DNA from: Chloroflexota bacterium
GTDB lineage: Bacteria > Chloroflexota > Anaerolineae > Aggregatilineales > Phototrophicaceae
DNA: 64,000 bases
Direction: 5' to 3'
NCBI GenBank assembly: GCA_020161935.1
Contig: JAIUNI010000009.1
Location: 124,001-188,000 of the forward strand
Part shown: one piece after another, positions 42,710 to 51,168 of the stretch
Numbering within the stretch: position 1 is the first letter of the stretch
Layout: each line of letters begins with the position of its first letter
Made by a program: the position numbers and the translations under genes
The notes under the pieces: generated by a model
Told to the model about the DNA's origin: nothing
Database searches by the model: none
Seen by the model: the letters and a program-made list of their open reading frames with translations, nothing else

Positions 42710-43843
42710 ATGCAAAAAGCAAAAGTTCTGGTTGTCGAAGATGATATTCATCTCTTAGAAGGCATACACGATATTCTGGAGTTAGATGGATACCAAGTTC
42801 TGACGGCTGAAAATGGCATTAACGGCATTGAAGTCCTCCAAGCTCAATCGTCGCCACCAGACCTGATTGTTTCCGACATTATGATGCCCAAAATGGACGG
42901 CATCCAATTTTTGAAGGAAGTCCGCAAGGAAAATCGCTGGTTTAGCATTCCCTTCATTTTCCTGACCGCTAAGGGCGAACGGGCGGATGTTCACCGTGGG
43001 ATGCGGTTGGGTGTCGATGATTACGTCATCAAGCCCTACGACCCCAGCGACCTGCTGGTTAAGATCGAGTCCCGCTTGGAACGGCACCGCGAAATCAACC
43101 GTGTTTATAACAGCGGTATGGCGACCCTCAAACGTCAAATCCTCACCATGCTCAACCACGAGTTCCGCACGCCGCTGACCTTCGTGGTGGCCTACGCCGA
43201 TATGTTGAACAATCCCGGTGAGCAGGAACTCTCCAGAGAGGAGATGATTAGCTATATCACCGGCATTACGGCGGGCGCTGACCGGCTGCGAAACTTGATC
43301 GAAAATTTCATCCTGCTGGTCGAACTCGAAACCGACTCGGCCAAGCAAACCTATGAATGGCGCAAAGGGCCGATTGCCAGTGTCGAGGGCATCTTTAAAG
43401 AGGCGCAGGAACGGGTCAAAGAAGTCGAAGCCCGCCATCATAACGTGACCGTTAGTATTCCCTCCGAAATCCAAATTTTTACAGGTGATGTTGATTATCT
43501 GACTTCGGCGATAGCGCTGCTGCTCAACAATGCGTGTAAATTCTCCGAGGAAGGCGCACCGATTGAGATGGGTGCGACGGTCGAAGGTAAGGATGTGGTG
43601 CTGTGGGTGACTGACCACGGACGCGGCATCCCTGCGAACGAGCAGGAGCAAATTTGGGAGAGCTTCTACCAGATTGACCGCGCGTTGAATGAAGATCAGG
43701 GCGCGGGCGCAGGTCTGGCGATTGTTAAGGGCATCGCCAATCTGCACGGTGGGCGCGTGGGTTTGGAGAGCAAGCCCGGCGAAGGCAGTACCTTCAAGGT
43801 TATCTTACCCGTGACTGAAACCGAATCCGCAGGTGTGATGTAA
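42710..43843 (+). CDS. Receiver-histidine kinase fusion
   Basis: A 377-residue cytoplasmic protein. The N-terminal receiver (1-122) has DD at 11-12, phospho-acceptor D56 and the conserved K108. After a short helical linker comes HisKA with H150 in MLNHEFRTPL and then a HATPase_c domain with NNACKFSEEG, DHGRGIPANE and GAGAGLAIVKG. Such receiver-first kinases normally take phosphate from another kinase and act in a relay; the receiver-bearing hybrid kinase at 1645 is a possible but unproven partner. ATG at 42710 is preceded by GGGAG. It ends at a strong terminator. Confidence 0.92.
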   Translation: MQKAKVLVVEDDIHLLEGIHDILELDGYQVLTAENGINGIEVLQAQSSPPDLIVSDIMMPKMDGIQFLKEVRKENRWFSIPFIFLTAKGERADVHRGMRLGVDDYVIKPYDPSDLLVKIESRLERHREINRVYNSGMATLKRQILTMLNHEFRTPLTFVVAYADMLNNPGEQELSREEMISYITGITAGADRLRNLIENFILLVELETDSAKQTYEWRKGPIASVEGIFKEAQERVKEVEARHHNVTVSIPSEIQIFTGDVDYLTSAIALLLNNACKFSEEGAPIEMGATVEGKDVVLWVTDHGRGIPANEQEQIWESFYQIDRALNEDQGAGAGLAIVKGIANLHGGRVGLESKPGEGSTFKVILPVTETESAGVM

Positions 43844-43872
43844 CGAGCGACGGCGATTATAGGCGTATTACG

Positions 43873-43902
43873 AAGGGCGAATCACTGTGATTCGCCCTTT
43901 TG
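43873..43902 (+). terminator. Strong terminator after the REC-kinase gene
   Basis: AAGGGCGAATCA pairs with TGATTCGCCCTT around a CTG loop, followed by TT and G. Confidence 0.8.
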
Positions 43903-43995
43903 TTTGAGGAACAGATTTAAGCAACTTGGGGTATACTGAGTGCGTATACGGTTTATTCACATTTTGCGCGATCTAAAACGGGAGAATATGGATTT

Positions 43996-44733
43996 ATGGC
44001 TCCATCTCTATTCGAGAAAATCAACACATTAATTAGCGCCAACTTACATGGCATTGTCGACCGTGCTTTGCAATCCAACTCCGTTCAGGTGATGGACGAG
44101 TACATCCGGCAGGTGGAAAGCAACCTCGGCGACTTGGAAGAATCAACCGCAACCGTCGGTGGGACGGTCAAGACCCTCAAGCGGAAGTACGAGGAATTCG
44201 CAGCCGCCGCTGAAAAGCTCGACCGCGACATCGACACCCTGATCGTGAAGGGTAAGGATGATCTGGCAGCCGCCGCGCAAGCTGAATTGAACACCAAGCA
44301 GCAGCTTTCGCAGGAATACTACCAACAGTGGCAGGAGCAGGATACCCAGTATCAGAAGATGCTGGATATGCGCCTGAAACTGGAAGGCCGCCTGACCACG
44401 ATTAAGCAGGAACGCGAACACTTACGCGCGTTGATCGAACTGGCGGAGGCCAAGAAGGTCACCACCAAGACGGTCAAGAGCCTCGACGCGCTCGCGAACG
44501 TGGGCGATGCCGAAATCAGCAGCCTGAGCGACCAGATTCGCCAGCGCCTCGACCAAGAGGATGCCCGGCTCGACATGGCGACCCGCAACCTCTCGGAAGA
44601 GATCGACGCAGCCGTGCGCGGCAGCGAAGTCGAACGCCAGCTTGAAGAACGCAAGCGTCGTCTGTTGGGTGGCGCGGGTGGTTCTGGCGGTGCGGCCAGC
44701 AGCGACAGTGGGCAGTCCAGTAGCAGCAATTAG
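43996..44733 (+). CDS. pspA: PspA/IM30 family membrane-stress protein
   Basis: A 245-residue, almost entirely helical, coiled-coil protein with the PspA layout: an amphipathic N-terminal helix (SLFEKINTLISANLHGIVDR) that inserts into membrane, then long helices rich in charged residues. ESCRT-III-like members of this family form rods and rings that protect or remodel damaged membranes. The C-terminus is Gly/Ser-rich (GGAGGSGGAASSDSGQSSSS) and probably disordered. GGGAG is about 11 nt before the ATG. The next gene encodes a membrane protein with a coiled coil that may be its partner. Confidence 0.92.
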   Translation: MAPSLFEKINTLISANLHGIVDRALQSNSVQVMDEYIRQVESNLGDLEESTATVGGTVKTLKRKYEEFAAAAEKLDRDIDTLIVKGKDDLAAAAQAELNTKQQLSQEYYQQWQEQDTQYQKMLDMRLKLEGRLTTIKQEREHLRALIELAEAKKVTTKTVKSLDALANVGDAEISSLSDQIRQRLDQEDARLDMATRNLSEEIDAAVRGSEVERQLEERKRRLLGGAGGSGGAASSDSGQSSSSN

Positions 44734-44770
44734 CCGCTCACTGGCAAGCTACAACTCAATGGCAGATCAG

Positions 44771-44797
44771 GGGGCGAGCCGCACGGTTCGCCCCTAT
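44771..44797 (+). terminator. Weak hairpin between pspA and its neighbour
   Basis: GGGGCGAGCC and GGTTCGCCCC pair with one G-T wobble around GCAC, followed by TATT. It may only reduce read-through into the next gene. Confidence 0.4.
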
Positions 44798-44904
44798 TCA
44801 TATGTCGCTATGATGGTAAGTGGGCTAGAATAGAAAGCAGCAGCCTGCAACTTTGAGGGCAGGTTCACCGTATTAATGAACGGTACAGGCGGAGCAAGGG
44901 AACT

Positions 44905-45729
44905 ATGTCGCGAAATACAACGAATCCGGTGCGGGAGCGTGCGCTCGGCGCAATCTTGCGGAATGCGGTCTTTAGCTGGCAAACAGGGCTGACGCTGCTG
45001 GTTACGCTGATCTTATTTTTCGGCGTGCCGATTGAGAGCATCCCCGGCTGGCAGCAGTGGTTCTGGTTGGTGCTGGGCGGCATCGCGGAAGGGGCGTTTA
45101 TCGTCTCGAACCTCTCCGACCCGAACGCGGCGACCCAAGCCGTCGCCAAAGCCTTCGAGGGGCAGTATGACCTCAGCCAGATTCACAGCCCGGTTTCGCG
45201 GCAGCGGCTCCAAAGCGCGTTGGAATACCGCCGGAACATGATGACGCTGGCGGGGCGGCATCAAGGCGCGATGCGTACCAACATGCAGCAGACGATTTCG
45301 GACATCAACGACTGGATCGGGCATATGTACGATCTGGCGCAGCATATTGATGCATTTGACAACAACGATCTGGTCGAACGGGATCGTAAGATGGTGCCGG
45401 AACAGATTAAGAAGACACAAATCCGCATCGACAGCGAAACAGACGCAACGGTACGGCGCGACCTTGAGGAACAGCTCAAAACCCTCACGCAGCAGCGGGA
45501 TAACCTCGACGCGACGGTCAACAGTGTGAAGCGGGCGGAAATCCAACTGGAAAGCACCCTGTCGTCGCTGGGTACGATCTACGCACAGATGTCCTTACTC
45601 GGCACGAAGGAAGTGGACAGTTCACGGGCGCAGCGGCTGCGCTTGGAAATCAAGGACGAGGTTTCCAGCCTGCAAGATACGATCAGCGCGATGGAAGAAG
45701 TTCAGTCGCAGCGGCTTCAGTTGCAGTAA
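44905..45729 (+). CDS. Two-helix membrane protein with coiled coil, PspA neighbour
   Basis: A 274-residue protein with two membrane helices close to the N-terminus (about 24-42 and 50-66), then a long helical region (100-274) with heptad-like patterns (DNLDATVNSVKRAEIQLEST, for example). The domain arrangement fits a membrane-bound partner of PspA, and the gene lies 171 nt downstream on the same strand. No enzyme motif. I propose, as inference, that it recruits PspA to the membrane or senses membrane state. Confidence 0.75.
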   Translation: MSRNTTNPVRERALGAILRNAVFSWQTGLTLLVTLILFFGVPIESIPGWQQWFWLVLGGIAEGAFIVSNLSDPNAATQAVAKAFEGQYDLSQIHSPVSRQRLQSALEYRRNMMTLAGRHQGAMRTNMQQTISDINDWIGHMYDLAQHIDAFDNNDLVERDRKMVPEQIKKTQIRIDSETDATVRRDLEEQLKTLTQQRDNLDATVNSVKRAEIQLESTLSSLGTIYAQMSLLGTKEVDSSRAQRLRLEIKDEVSSLQDTISAMEEVQSQRLQLQ

Positions 45730-45750
45730 CGATTTAACGATTTCTCAAGA

Positions 45751-45775
45751 GGGCGGCCTGACAGGTCGCCCCTAC
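45751..45775. repeat. Palindromic repeat of the ccctaca type
   Basis: GGGCGGCCTG-A-CAGGTCGCCC followed by CCTACAATTT. It shares the hairpin-plus-ccctac form with the elements at 37.3 and 54.1 kb and at the end of the window. Confidence 0.65.
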
Positions 45776-45814
45776 AATTTAAACCCCTCAACAACGCTAT
45801 TCCCAAATTTCGCA

Positions 45815-45995
45815 TTATTCGCAAATTTCCCGCCGAATTGTCCGGCGGGAAGCTCCCGTACTCCCGCTGAGGTGGTGTTTTGTGGCGGCGGCTGGCCCGG
45901 CTGCATCCGCTGAAATGTCACAAATGCAGCGGATTGCTCCCGTATATCCGCCGCTGTGCAGCATTTGGCGGTGGTGAGGGAGGATGCCGCCGAAA
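45815..45995. repeat. 190-bp interspersed element, second copy
   Basis: It aligns end to end with 5717-5905: atttcccgc, tccgctga, gcggattgctc, tatccgccgctgtgca and gaggatgccgccga occur in the same order with moderate divergence. A TGGCGGCGGCTGGCCCGGCT stretch (about 45881-45901) recurs exactly near 59022. It lies directly before a cacagag array, as the first copy does. Confidence 0.75.
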
Positions 45996-46010
45996 ATGCA
46001 AAAGCTAATG

Positions 46011-46350
46011 CAATACATTTTTACCACAGAGACACAGAGGGCACAGAGAAAAGCAAAGGCATACAGATTAACCGCCAAGTCGCCAAAACGCCAAGAGAAT
46101 ATAGAAAAGCAATACATTTTTACCACGGAGGCACAGAGGCACAGAGAAAAGCAAAGACATACAGATTAACCGCCAAGTCGCCAAGAACGCCAAGAGAATA
46201 TAGAAAAGCAATACATTTTTACCACCGAGGCACAGAGAACACAGAGAAAAGCAAAGACATACAGATTAACCGCCAAGTCGCCAAAACGCCAAGAGAATAT
46301 AGAAAAGCAATACATTTTTACCACAGAGGCACAGAGGACACAGAGAAAAG
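46011..46350. repeat. Exact 99-bp tandem repeat array
   Basis: Three complete 99-nt units start at 46011, 46110 and 46209 and a partial fourth at 46308. Each begins caatacatttttaccac, continues through a cacagag block, an accgccaagtcgccaa block and a tagaaaag end. Copies differ by only a few bases. The unit length is a multiple of three, so frames stay open on both strands, but the predicted peptides are repetitive and I do not call a gene. Confidence 0.9.
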
Positions 46351-46389
46351 GCAGAGAAGATCGCATAGTTACAGTATAGAACAAAAGGG

Positions 46390-46530
46390 CTAAATTAGCA
46401 AGCGAGTTTGGTTCGAATTTTCAAACTTTGAAGGCGAAAATTTATGGCCGTTGGAATGTGTTGGCTCGTACAGGTCAATATCGCGCACGATGGCTACTGC
46501 ATAGTCGCCGACACGAGTATCAAGTTCCAT
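46390..46530 (-). CDS. Possible 46-residue small protein or gene remnant
   Basis: This frame begins MELDTRVGDYAVAIVRDIDL and ends in a polar tail. GGTGGG lies about 7 nt before the ATG. It starts 18 nt after the stop of the 134-residue gene, on the same strand, so it would be the last gene of the HerA run. The last residues run into sequence shared with 59345-59364, so it may be the front end of a gene cut off by a repeat. I recognise no family. Confidence 0.3.
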   Translation of the reverse strand: MELDTRVGDYAVAIVRDIDLYEPTHSNGHKFSPSKFENSNQTRLLI

Positions 46531-46548
46531 TTCACACCCACCATCTGA

Positions 46549-46953
46549 CTACCTAAAAATAGTTCGCCTAAAATTGGTACCAGACCATGTATCCATGTAC
46601 TGTGTTAGTTCTTGGAAATACTTTTCGATCCGTGCGATGAGTTGTAACTGTGTCTCGTCAAATACATAGTGTTCGGTATTCTGCTTCATGACATAAATAT
46701 TCGAATTGATGACATTTACACATTGCCGGACAAAATGTTGGTAGTGCAAAAACGCATTATCCTGTTGATCTACATCCGACAGTGATAAGGAATAGACCAC
46801 ACCTTCAGCGAGGATAACTCGTGTTTGCTCAAATATGGTGTCAACAAATAGACGCATCTTCCCACGCCCCAAGTCTGTAGACCTCAATAGATATGTGTGC
46901 TTGTAAAGTTGATAAGCAGACTGAACGATCTGCTTATCTAGTTCTATTATCAT
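46549..46953 (-). CDS. Helical protein coupled to HerA, function unknown
   Basis: A 134-residue protein that appears all-helical (probably a four-helix bundle), with no membrane segment and no known motif. Its ATG overlaps the HerA stop by 4 nt, so it is likely made together with HerA. It is AT-rich compared with HerA. Helical proteins of this size beside ATPases often act as adaptors or regulators; that is a guess. Confidence 0.65.
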   Translation of the reverse strand: MIIELDKQIVQSAYQLYKHTYLLRSTDLGRGKMRLFVDTIFEQTRVILAEGVVYSLSLSDVDQQDNAFLHYQHFVRQCVNVINSNIYVMKQNTEHYVFDETQLQLIARIEKYFQELTQYMDTWSGTNFRRTIFR

Positions 46954-48620
46954 AATCGTCGTTTTTCACGGCCACCGCTGCCGAGTTTATCGCGCGCAGT
47001 GGCGGCGCTGACGGTGCCTTCGCGGGTGATGGCGGCGTAAAAGTCCTCGTCGTAAGTACGGGTTTTGACAACGACCGGCATGGGTACAGCGTGACCCATA
47101 ATGATAGCCTGCTGCTTGGTATCGAGGCGTGCCAGCACTTCACGTAAGCCCTGTGCGCCGTTGATGCCGTTCAGCACGGCGTTGATGTCACGCTCGTTGT
47201 CGAGCAAAGCGGTGACGCGCGTACCGATCTGGCTCATGACTTCCTCGTCGATGCCGCTGGGACGCTGATCGACGACCACCAGCGTGACGTTGTACTTGCG
47301 GAGTTCGCGGGCGATGGTGCCGAAAATGGTTTGTCCGGCGATACCGGGCTGCAAGAACTTGTGGGCTTCCTCAATCGTAATCAGGAGCTGCGGCGGCTTC
47401 TGCGCGTCGTCGCCGAGTGAGCGCTCGACCATATCGACATAGCGGTCACGAATGCGGCGGGTGAGGTAGTTGGCGACCAGAATATAGGCTTCGAGTTCGT
47501 TGCCATAGCGCCCGAATTCCAGCACCACGTTCTTGCCACTCATGAGCAGGTTGATAATCTGGGTAACGCTGTCGCCGGTGGATTCATCGACCAAGAACCC
47601 CCAGCGTTCGAAGCGCTGCAACCGCCGCTGGAGGCCGAGCAGCGTGCCTTCGGCGATGTTGGTGTTCATGCTGATGTCTTCAAAATCCATTTCGCCGGCT
47701 TCGTTCAACCGCTTAATCCAGCCTTCCTTCCAGCGCTTTTTGAGCGTGTAGGCCGCGTCGATCATGGCATCGGTCAGGTTCATGCTGCCGCGCAGCGCGG
47801 CGATGTCCTCCGGGTCGATTTCGTCATAGCCGAGCTTCACCTCGAAGTCGGTTTTCGCCCCACGACGGCGCGTGCTTTCACCGTCGAGGGTGATGATGAC
47901 CACCTGCGAGTTAAACAACTGCTTCAAACCTTTGGCCTGCGTGCCGCGTTCGTCGGTGGCTGCCCAACCGTAGTCGTTGTGCATGTCGAAGATGAGGTTG
48001 ACGGCGCGACCCCATTTGATGACCCCCGCGATCAGCAAGCGGGTGAGGAAGCTCTTGCCGGTGCCGCTCTTGCCGAACACACCCACCGAGCGCTCGACCA
48101 GCCGCTTGAGGTCGAGGTTGATCTGTGTGGTTTCGAGTTCGAGGGGCGAACCGACGTTAAAGTGCGCGTCGTCCTCGGCACCGAACACGGCGTTCACATC
48201 CTCGACGGTGGCGTTGAACACCTGCGTGAAGTGACCGGGGATGGTTTTAACCGGGCGCGGCTGCCCGTCCTCGATCATGAGCATGGGCGTGACGTTGATG
48301 ACCCCATAGACCGCCGTGCCGACATAGATGGCTTCCAAGAAGGGGTCGTCCTGAAATTCCGGCGGGTGGTTCTGGATGCTGGGGTTGGTGCTGTTGAGGC
48401 TGATGTCGTTCAACATGCAAAAGAAGCGCGTGTCGTTCGCGCCGTGGACGACCACGTAGCGCCCGACTGCCAAGTCCTCGACGGTTTGCTCACGGTCGAG
48501 CTTGACGACCAGCCCCTTACTGAGCGAACCGCCGACGACCACGCCCAAGCGCGAGTCCATGTCGTGCTTCGCGCCGTTGGGGAACCACTCGTTGAGGTTT
48601 TCTGCGGGAGGATAATTCAT
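46950..48620 (-). CDS. herA: HerA-type hexameric DNA-translocating ATPase
   Basis: A 556-residue FtsK/HerA-family ATPase. The N-terminal HAS-barrel region (RLGVVVGGSLSKGLVVKLDR, about 23-110) is followed by Walker A GKSGTGKS (183-190), an arginine-rich linker, Walker B LLITIEEAH (412-420) and the sensor segment VVVDQRPSGIDEEVMSQIGT. HerA forms a hexamer around DNA and works with the NurA nuclease in end resection; a NurA gene lies 7 kb upstream on the same strand. ATG at 48620 has GGAG 7 nt before; a TTG precedes it. HerA enzymes are also found as engines of anti-phage systems, so the surrounding TIR and nuclease-like genes are noteworthy. Confidence 0.92.
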   Translation of the reverse strand: MNYPPAENLNEWFPNGAKHDMDSRLGVVVGGSLSKGLVVKLDREQTVEDLAVGRYVVVHGANDTRFFCMLNDISLNSTNPSIQNHPPEFQDDPFLEAIYVGTAVYGVINVTPMLMIEDGQPRPVKTIPGHFTQVFNATVEDVNAVFGAEDDAHFNVGSPLELETTQINLDLKRLVERSVGVFGKSGTGKSFLTRLLIAGVIKWGRAVNLIFDMHNDYGWAATDERGTQAKGLKQLFNSQVVIITLDGESTRRRGAKTDFEVKLGYDEIDPEDIAALRGSMNLTDAMIDAAYTLKKRWKEGWIKRLNEAGEMDFEDISMNTNIAEGTLLGLQRRLQRFERWGFLVDESTGDSVTQIINLLMSGKNVVLEFGRYGNELEAYILVANYLTRRIRDRYVDMVERSLGDDAQKPPQLLITIEEAHKFLQPGIAGQTIFGTIARELRKYNVTLVVVDQRPSGIDEEVMSQIGTRVTALLDNERDINAVLNGINGAQGLREVLARLDTKQQAIIMGHAVPMPVVVKTRTYDEDFYAAITREGTVSAATARDKLGSGGREKRRL

Positions 48621-48658
48621 CAAGGGACTCCGATTCTACAGTCAAGTGATTAATACTC

Positions 48659-49291
48659 TTATTCGATTTGTTCCACAAAGCCAAACTCGATAAGGGCGTG
48701 CTTTTTGAATGCAGTCACTTGATGGCGATGTATATAATCAAGCAAAGTATAGCTTCTTGAATTTGGTTTAGAATAATGCTGCTTTAACCAAATGTAATCC
48801 TGTAATGCTGTTTGGAAAAATTTAATAGCATTTGGAGGGTCACATAATTCAAACACCGAGCTAATTAGTGTGAAATCATGATCCTTATAGAAAAACCATT
48901 CTGTTCCTACATCTAATCCTGCTGATTGTCTAATAAAACTTAGAAAATCCAATATGCTTTTTTCAAGGACTGCTGCTTCTGATCTGTTTCGACATGCAAT
49001 ATGTAGTTCGCGTTTATATTTCGCGGATGGATTTTCAAACCGAACTTTATCTAGTTCTTGATCTCGACGTTCAAGATTCGCCGATAAGCCAATCTTAAGA
49101 AAGTCATTTTTTCTTCCTACATAAACGAAACAAATAGGACTATATCGGTCTATAATCTGTTCACCAATTTTAATCGCAGTGACCGCATCAACTTGATTCC
49201 CGAATGCATCCAATATAGCGATATTCCCATTACTGAAACAGACATTGTATGCAGCATTGCGTTCGTTGAACATACTTGCTATTTTATTCAC
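48659..49291 (-). CDS. GIY-YIG-like (T5orf172-type) protein
   Basis: A 210-residue, AT-rich gene. The middle holds CFVYVGRKNDFLKIGLSANL followed by ERRDQELDK, which is the GIY-YIG nuclease core pattern (two strands with K-I-G and a later R), and LEKSILDFL with the glutamate that usually binds metal. The first tyrosine pair is FVYVG, not canonical GIY-YIG, so nuclease activity is likely but not certain. The start is GTG at 49291: AAGGAG lies 8 nt before it. It is 38 nt upstream of HerA on the same strand. Confidence 0.7.
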   Translation of the reverse strand: MNKIASMFNERNAAYNVCFSNGNIAILDAFGNQVDAVTAIKIGEQIIDRYSPICFVYVGRKNDFLKIGLSANLERRDQELDKVRFENPSAKYKRELHIACRNRSEAAVLEKSILDFLSFIRQSAGLDVGTEWFFYKDHDFTLISSVFELCDPPNAIKFFQTALQDYIWLKQHYSKPNSRSYTLLDYIHRHQVTAFKKHALIEFGFVEQIE

Positions 49292-49435
49292 AGCAATCAC
49301 TCCTTGAAACTTTCGTTCTATAAGGTGAATGTTAGTGATACTGAAAACAAAAAGCAAGGGATTTGCTAAAAATTTACCTTTCTAATTTATATTAAAGAAT
49401 AGGTTATAAACTTCCCTCTCTCAAAAATGAAAATT

Positions 49436-50272
49436 CTAAGTAATTCTAGTTGACAAAGAGGGTCTCCCATAATGAGGTTGAAAATTCGAGTAATCAATTT
49501 TCCAATCTTTTCGTCCTAAATACTTATCAAAGTAATTATTCCCAGTAGTTATTTGCTCATATATTGAATTTAACTCTTTAGCTATTCCGTGAATATCTTT
49601 TTCTAATTGTTCTCTGCCATCAATTCCATTGCTTGATGAGGGCGACATATTCAGTACAATATCTCCTTTCACGAAAGGAGAAAACATAACAAACTTATTT
49701 CGTTGAATATCTAATGGGATAGTCCAATAGTGATCCATTTGGGATCGAATCTTCAAATAACTGTTGCATCGTTTAAGAGTATCTATAATTTGAGGTGGTG
49801 CGTTTTTGGAGTCTTTTATCTTATTTAGTCCATAAGTAACTACATCACCAGACTTGCTTTTGAAGAAAAATGATCCGCAATTTAGAATAACGTATAAAAT
49901 GTTGCATATTGAATTATATGAAGTATATAAACTTGAATATGCTGCCTTCCAATATCGTCTAGTATTCATAATGCGATTTTGTGTCACCTCTTTATTCACC
50001 TCAAGTAATATTTCATCAAAGAAAAGTAGAGATTCTGCAATTCCTGTGTGAACTGCATAGTTGAGAAGACTTAATGCAATTAATTCCTTTTGATGCTCCT
50101 CAGATAATTTAGTTCCATCTTGATACTGCCAATTATCGGAGGGTTTATCACTAGCTCTTAAAATTTCGCGAAAATACCAATAATAGGGCATTTCGGGTAT
50201 GGTAAACCATTTGAAATACTCTTCATCTTCACCGCCCTTGTAGCCACCCTTTGAAAAATCGATTTTGCCCAT
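49436..50272 (-). CDS. HEPN-like helical protein, function unknown
   Basis: A 278-residue AT-rich gene (about two thirds A/T by eye). The product is mostly helical with many aromatic residues at the N-terminus. Residues 176-181 read RSQMDH, which fits the RX4H catalytic motif of HEPN ribonucleases, placed at the start of a helix near the C-terminal half as expected. No other motif. If real, it would cleave RNA as a toxin or defence effector. The HEPN link rests on one short motif, so it is tentative. It is 79 nt upstream of the next gene's start (GIY-YIG-like, 49291 plus a gap of about 140 nt). Confidence 0.5.
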   Translation of the reverse strand: MGKIDFSKGGYKGGEDEEYFKWFTIPEMPYYWYFREILRASDKPSDNWQYQDGTKLSEEHQKELIALSLLNYAVHTGIAESLLFFDEILLEVNKEVTQNRIMNTRRYWKAAYSSLYTSYNSICNILYVILNCGSFFFKSKSGDVVTYGLNKIKDSKNAPPQIIDTLKRCNSYLKIRSQMDHYWTIPLDIQRNKFVMFSPFVKGDIVLNMSPSSSNGIDGREQLEKDIHGIAKELNSIYEQITTGNNYFDKYLGRKDWKIDYSNFQPHYGRPSLSTRIT

Positions 50273-50284
50273 TTTTATTTACCC

Positions 50285-50375
50285 TCTGTGTTAAAAATCC
50301 TCTCCGCATTGATCTCTGCGTTCTCTGTGTCTCTGCGGTTTAATCTTCGTTTCTTTGTGCCTTTGTGGTTAAAAG
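50285..50375. repeat. cacagag-type repeat, inverted orientation
   Basis: tctctgcgttctctgtgtct and ctctgcggtttaatcttcgt are the reverse-strand forms of the family seen at 46 kb. They fill the gap between the HEPN-like gene and the TIM-barrel gene. Confidence 0.7.
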
Positions 50376-51139
50376 GTTTTCAAATAGGCGATGCTCTTGG
50401 CGATGCGTTCAGCCGGTTCGCCGCCGCCTACGAACTCGAAGCAGTACAGCACCCGCTGCGGCAGGGCGTTCAACGCCGCGATGATGTCGCCCATCGGGGA
50501 GGTACCGCCGCCGAGGGCGGTCGTGTCATCGGATTTATCACCCGCCTTGTCCTTCAAGTGGGCGTAGATCACACGGTCGCCGAGGGTCTTGATCGCCTCT
50601 AGCACATCCTCGCCGTGGGTGGCGTAGTTGCCCACATCGACATTAACCTTCAGCGCGGGCGAGGTGATGTGATCGAGGATATGCGTCATCTCACGCAGCA
50701 GGCCACCGGGCAGTCGGCCAAAATTTTCCAGTGCGATCTCGATACCAATGTCCTCGGCATAGGCGACTGCCTCCCGCGCCGTCGCCCACGCCGCGTCCTT
50801 CGTATCAGCAGGAGCCGCACCGGGGAACACGCGCAGCAGCGGCGAACCCAGCGCCCGCGCGGTGTTCAGGTCGTGCAGCAGCAGTTTGTGCGCGTCGTCG
50901 GTGGTGTTGAACAGCGTGCTAAAGGTGGCATAGGTCACCAGCTTGCCCGCCGATTGCAGATGGTCGCGGACGGCGGCGAGTTCGCTGGCGTAATCCGGCC
51001 AGAGTTCGCGGCGCAGTTCGATGCCGTCCACCCCTAACCCGTCGAGCCTATCCGCCAACTGGAGCGGGGTGACAGTTCCGGCTGCTAATTCGGCTTGATA
51101 CTGGATGACCGAAATGAGGATCGGTCGCTGCGTGTTCAT
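50369..51139 (-). CDS. Xylose isomerase-like TIM-barrel protein
   Basis: A 256-residue AP-endonuclease-2/sugar isomerase fold protein. IELRRELWPD, VFPGAAPAD, EIALENFGRL, VNVDVGNYATHGED and YAHLKDKAGDK correspond to the usual metal-binding strands (E, D, H, then H/E). Members act on small sugars or inositols; some are repair endonucleases. Enzyme activity as a sugar epimerase is most likely, but its place between TIR and nuclease-like genes is unusual. The gene is GC-rich, like the chromosomal core. Confidence 0.85.
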   Translation of the reverse strand: MNTQRPILISVIQYQAELAAGTVTPLQLADRLDGLGVDGIELRRELWPDYASELAAVRDHLQSAGKLVTYATFSTLFNTTDDAHKLLLHDLNTARALGSPLLRVFPGAAPADTKDAAWATAREAVAYAEDIGIEIALENFGRLPGGLLREMTHILDHITSPALKVNVDVGNYATHGEDVLEAIKTLGDRVIYAHLKDKAGDKSDDTTALGGGTSPMGDIIAALNALPQRVLYCFEFVGGGEPAERIAKSIAYLKTF

Positions 51140-51168
51140 CGTACTGTTCTCTCCATTAACAATAAAAA

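Noticed and set aside
42782..43747. Long antisense frame (over 300 residues) across the REC-kinase gene
   Set aside because: Shadow of a strongly biased coding frame; no domain seen, whereas the sense strand has full kinase motifs.
46011..46350. CRISPR-like array
   Set aside because: The 99-bp units follow each other directly with no unique spacers, and there are no cas genes nearby.
45956..46393. Plus-strand frame through the tandem array
   Set aside because: It stays open because the unit length is divisible by three; the peptide is a repeated low-complexity string with no start signal.
46401..46420. tRNA-like ggttcgaat sequence
   Set aside because: No acceptor stem or anticodon arm can be built around it.
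46950..48620. HerA-SIR2 or HerA-DUF4297 defence pair
   Set aside because: No SIR2 or DUF4297 domain is adjacent; the HAS-barrel and NurA genes in the same block suggest the classical pairing.
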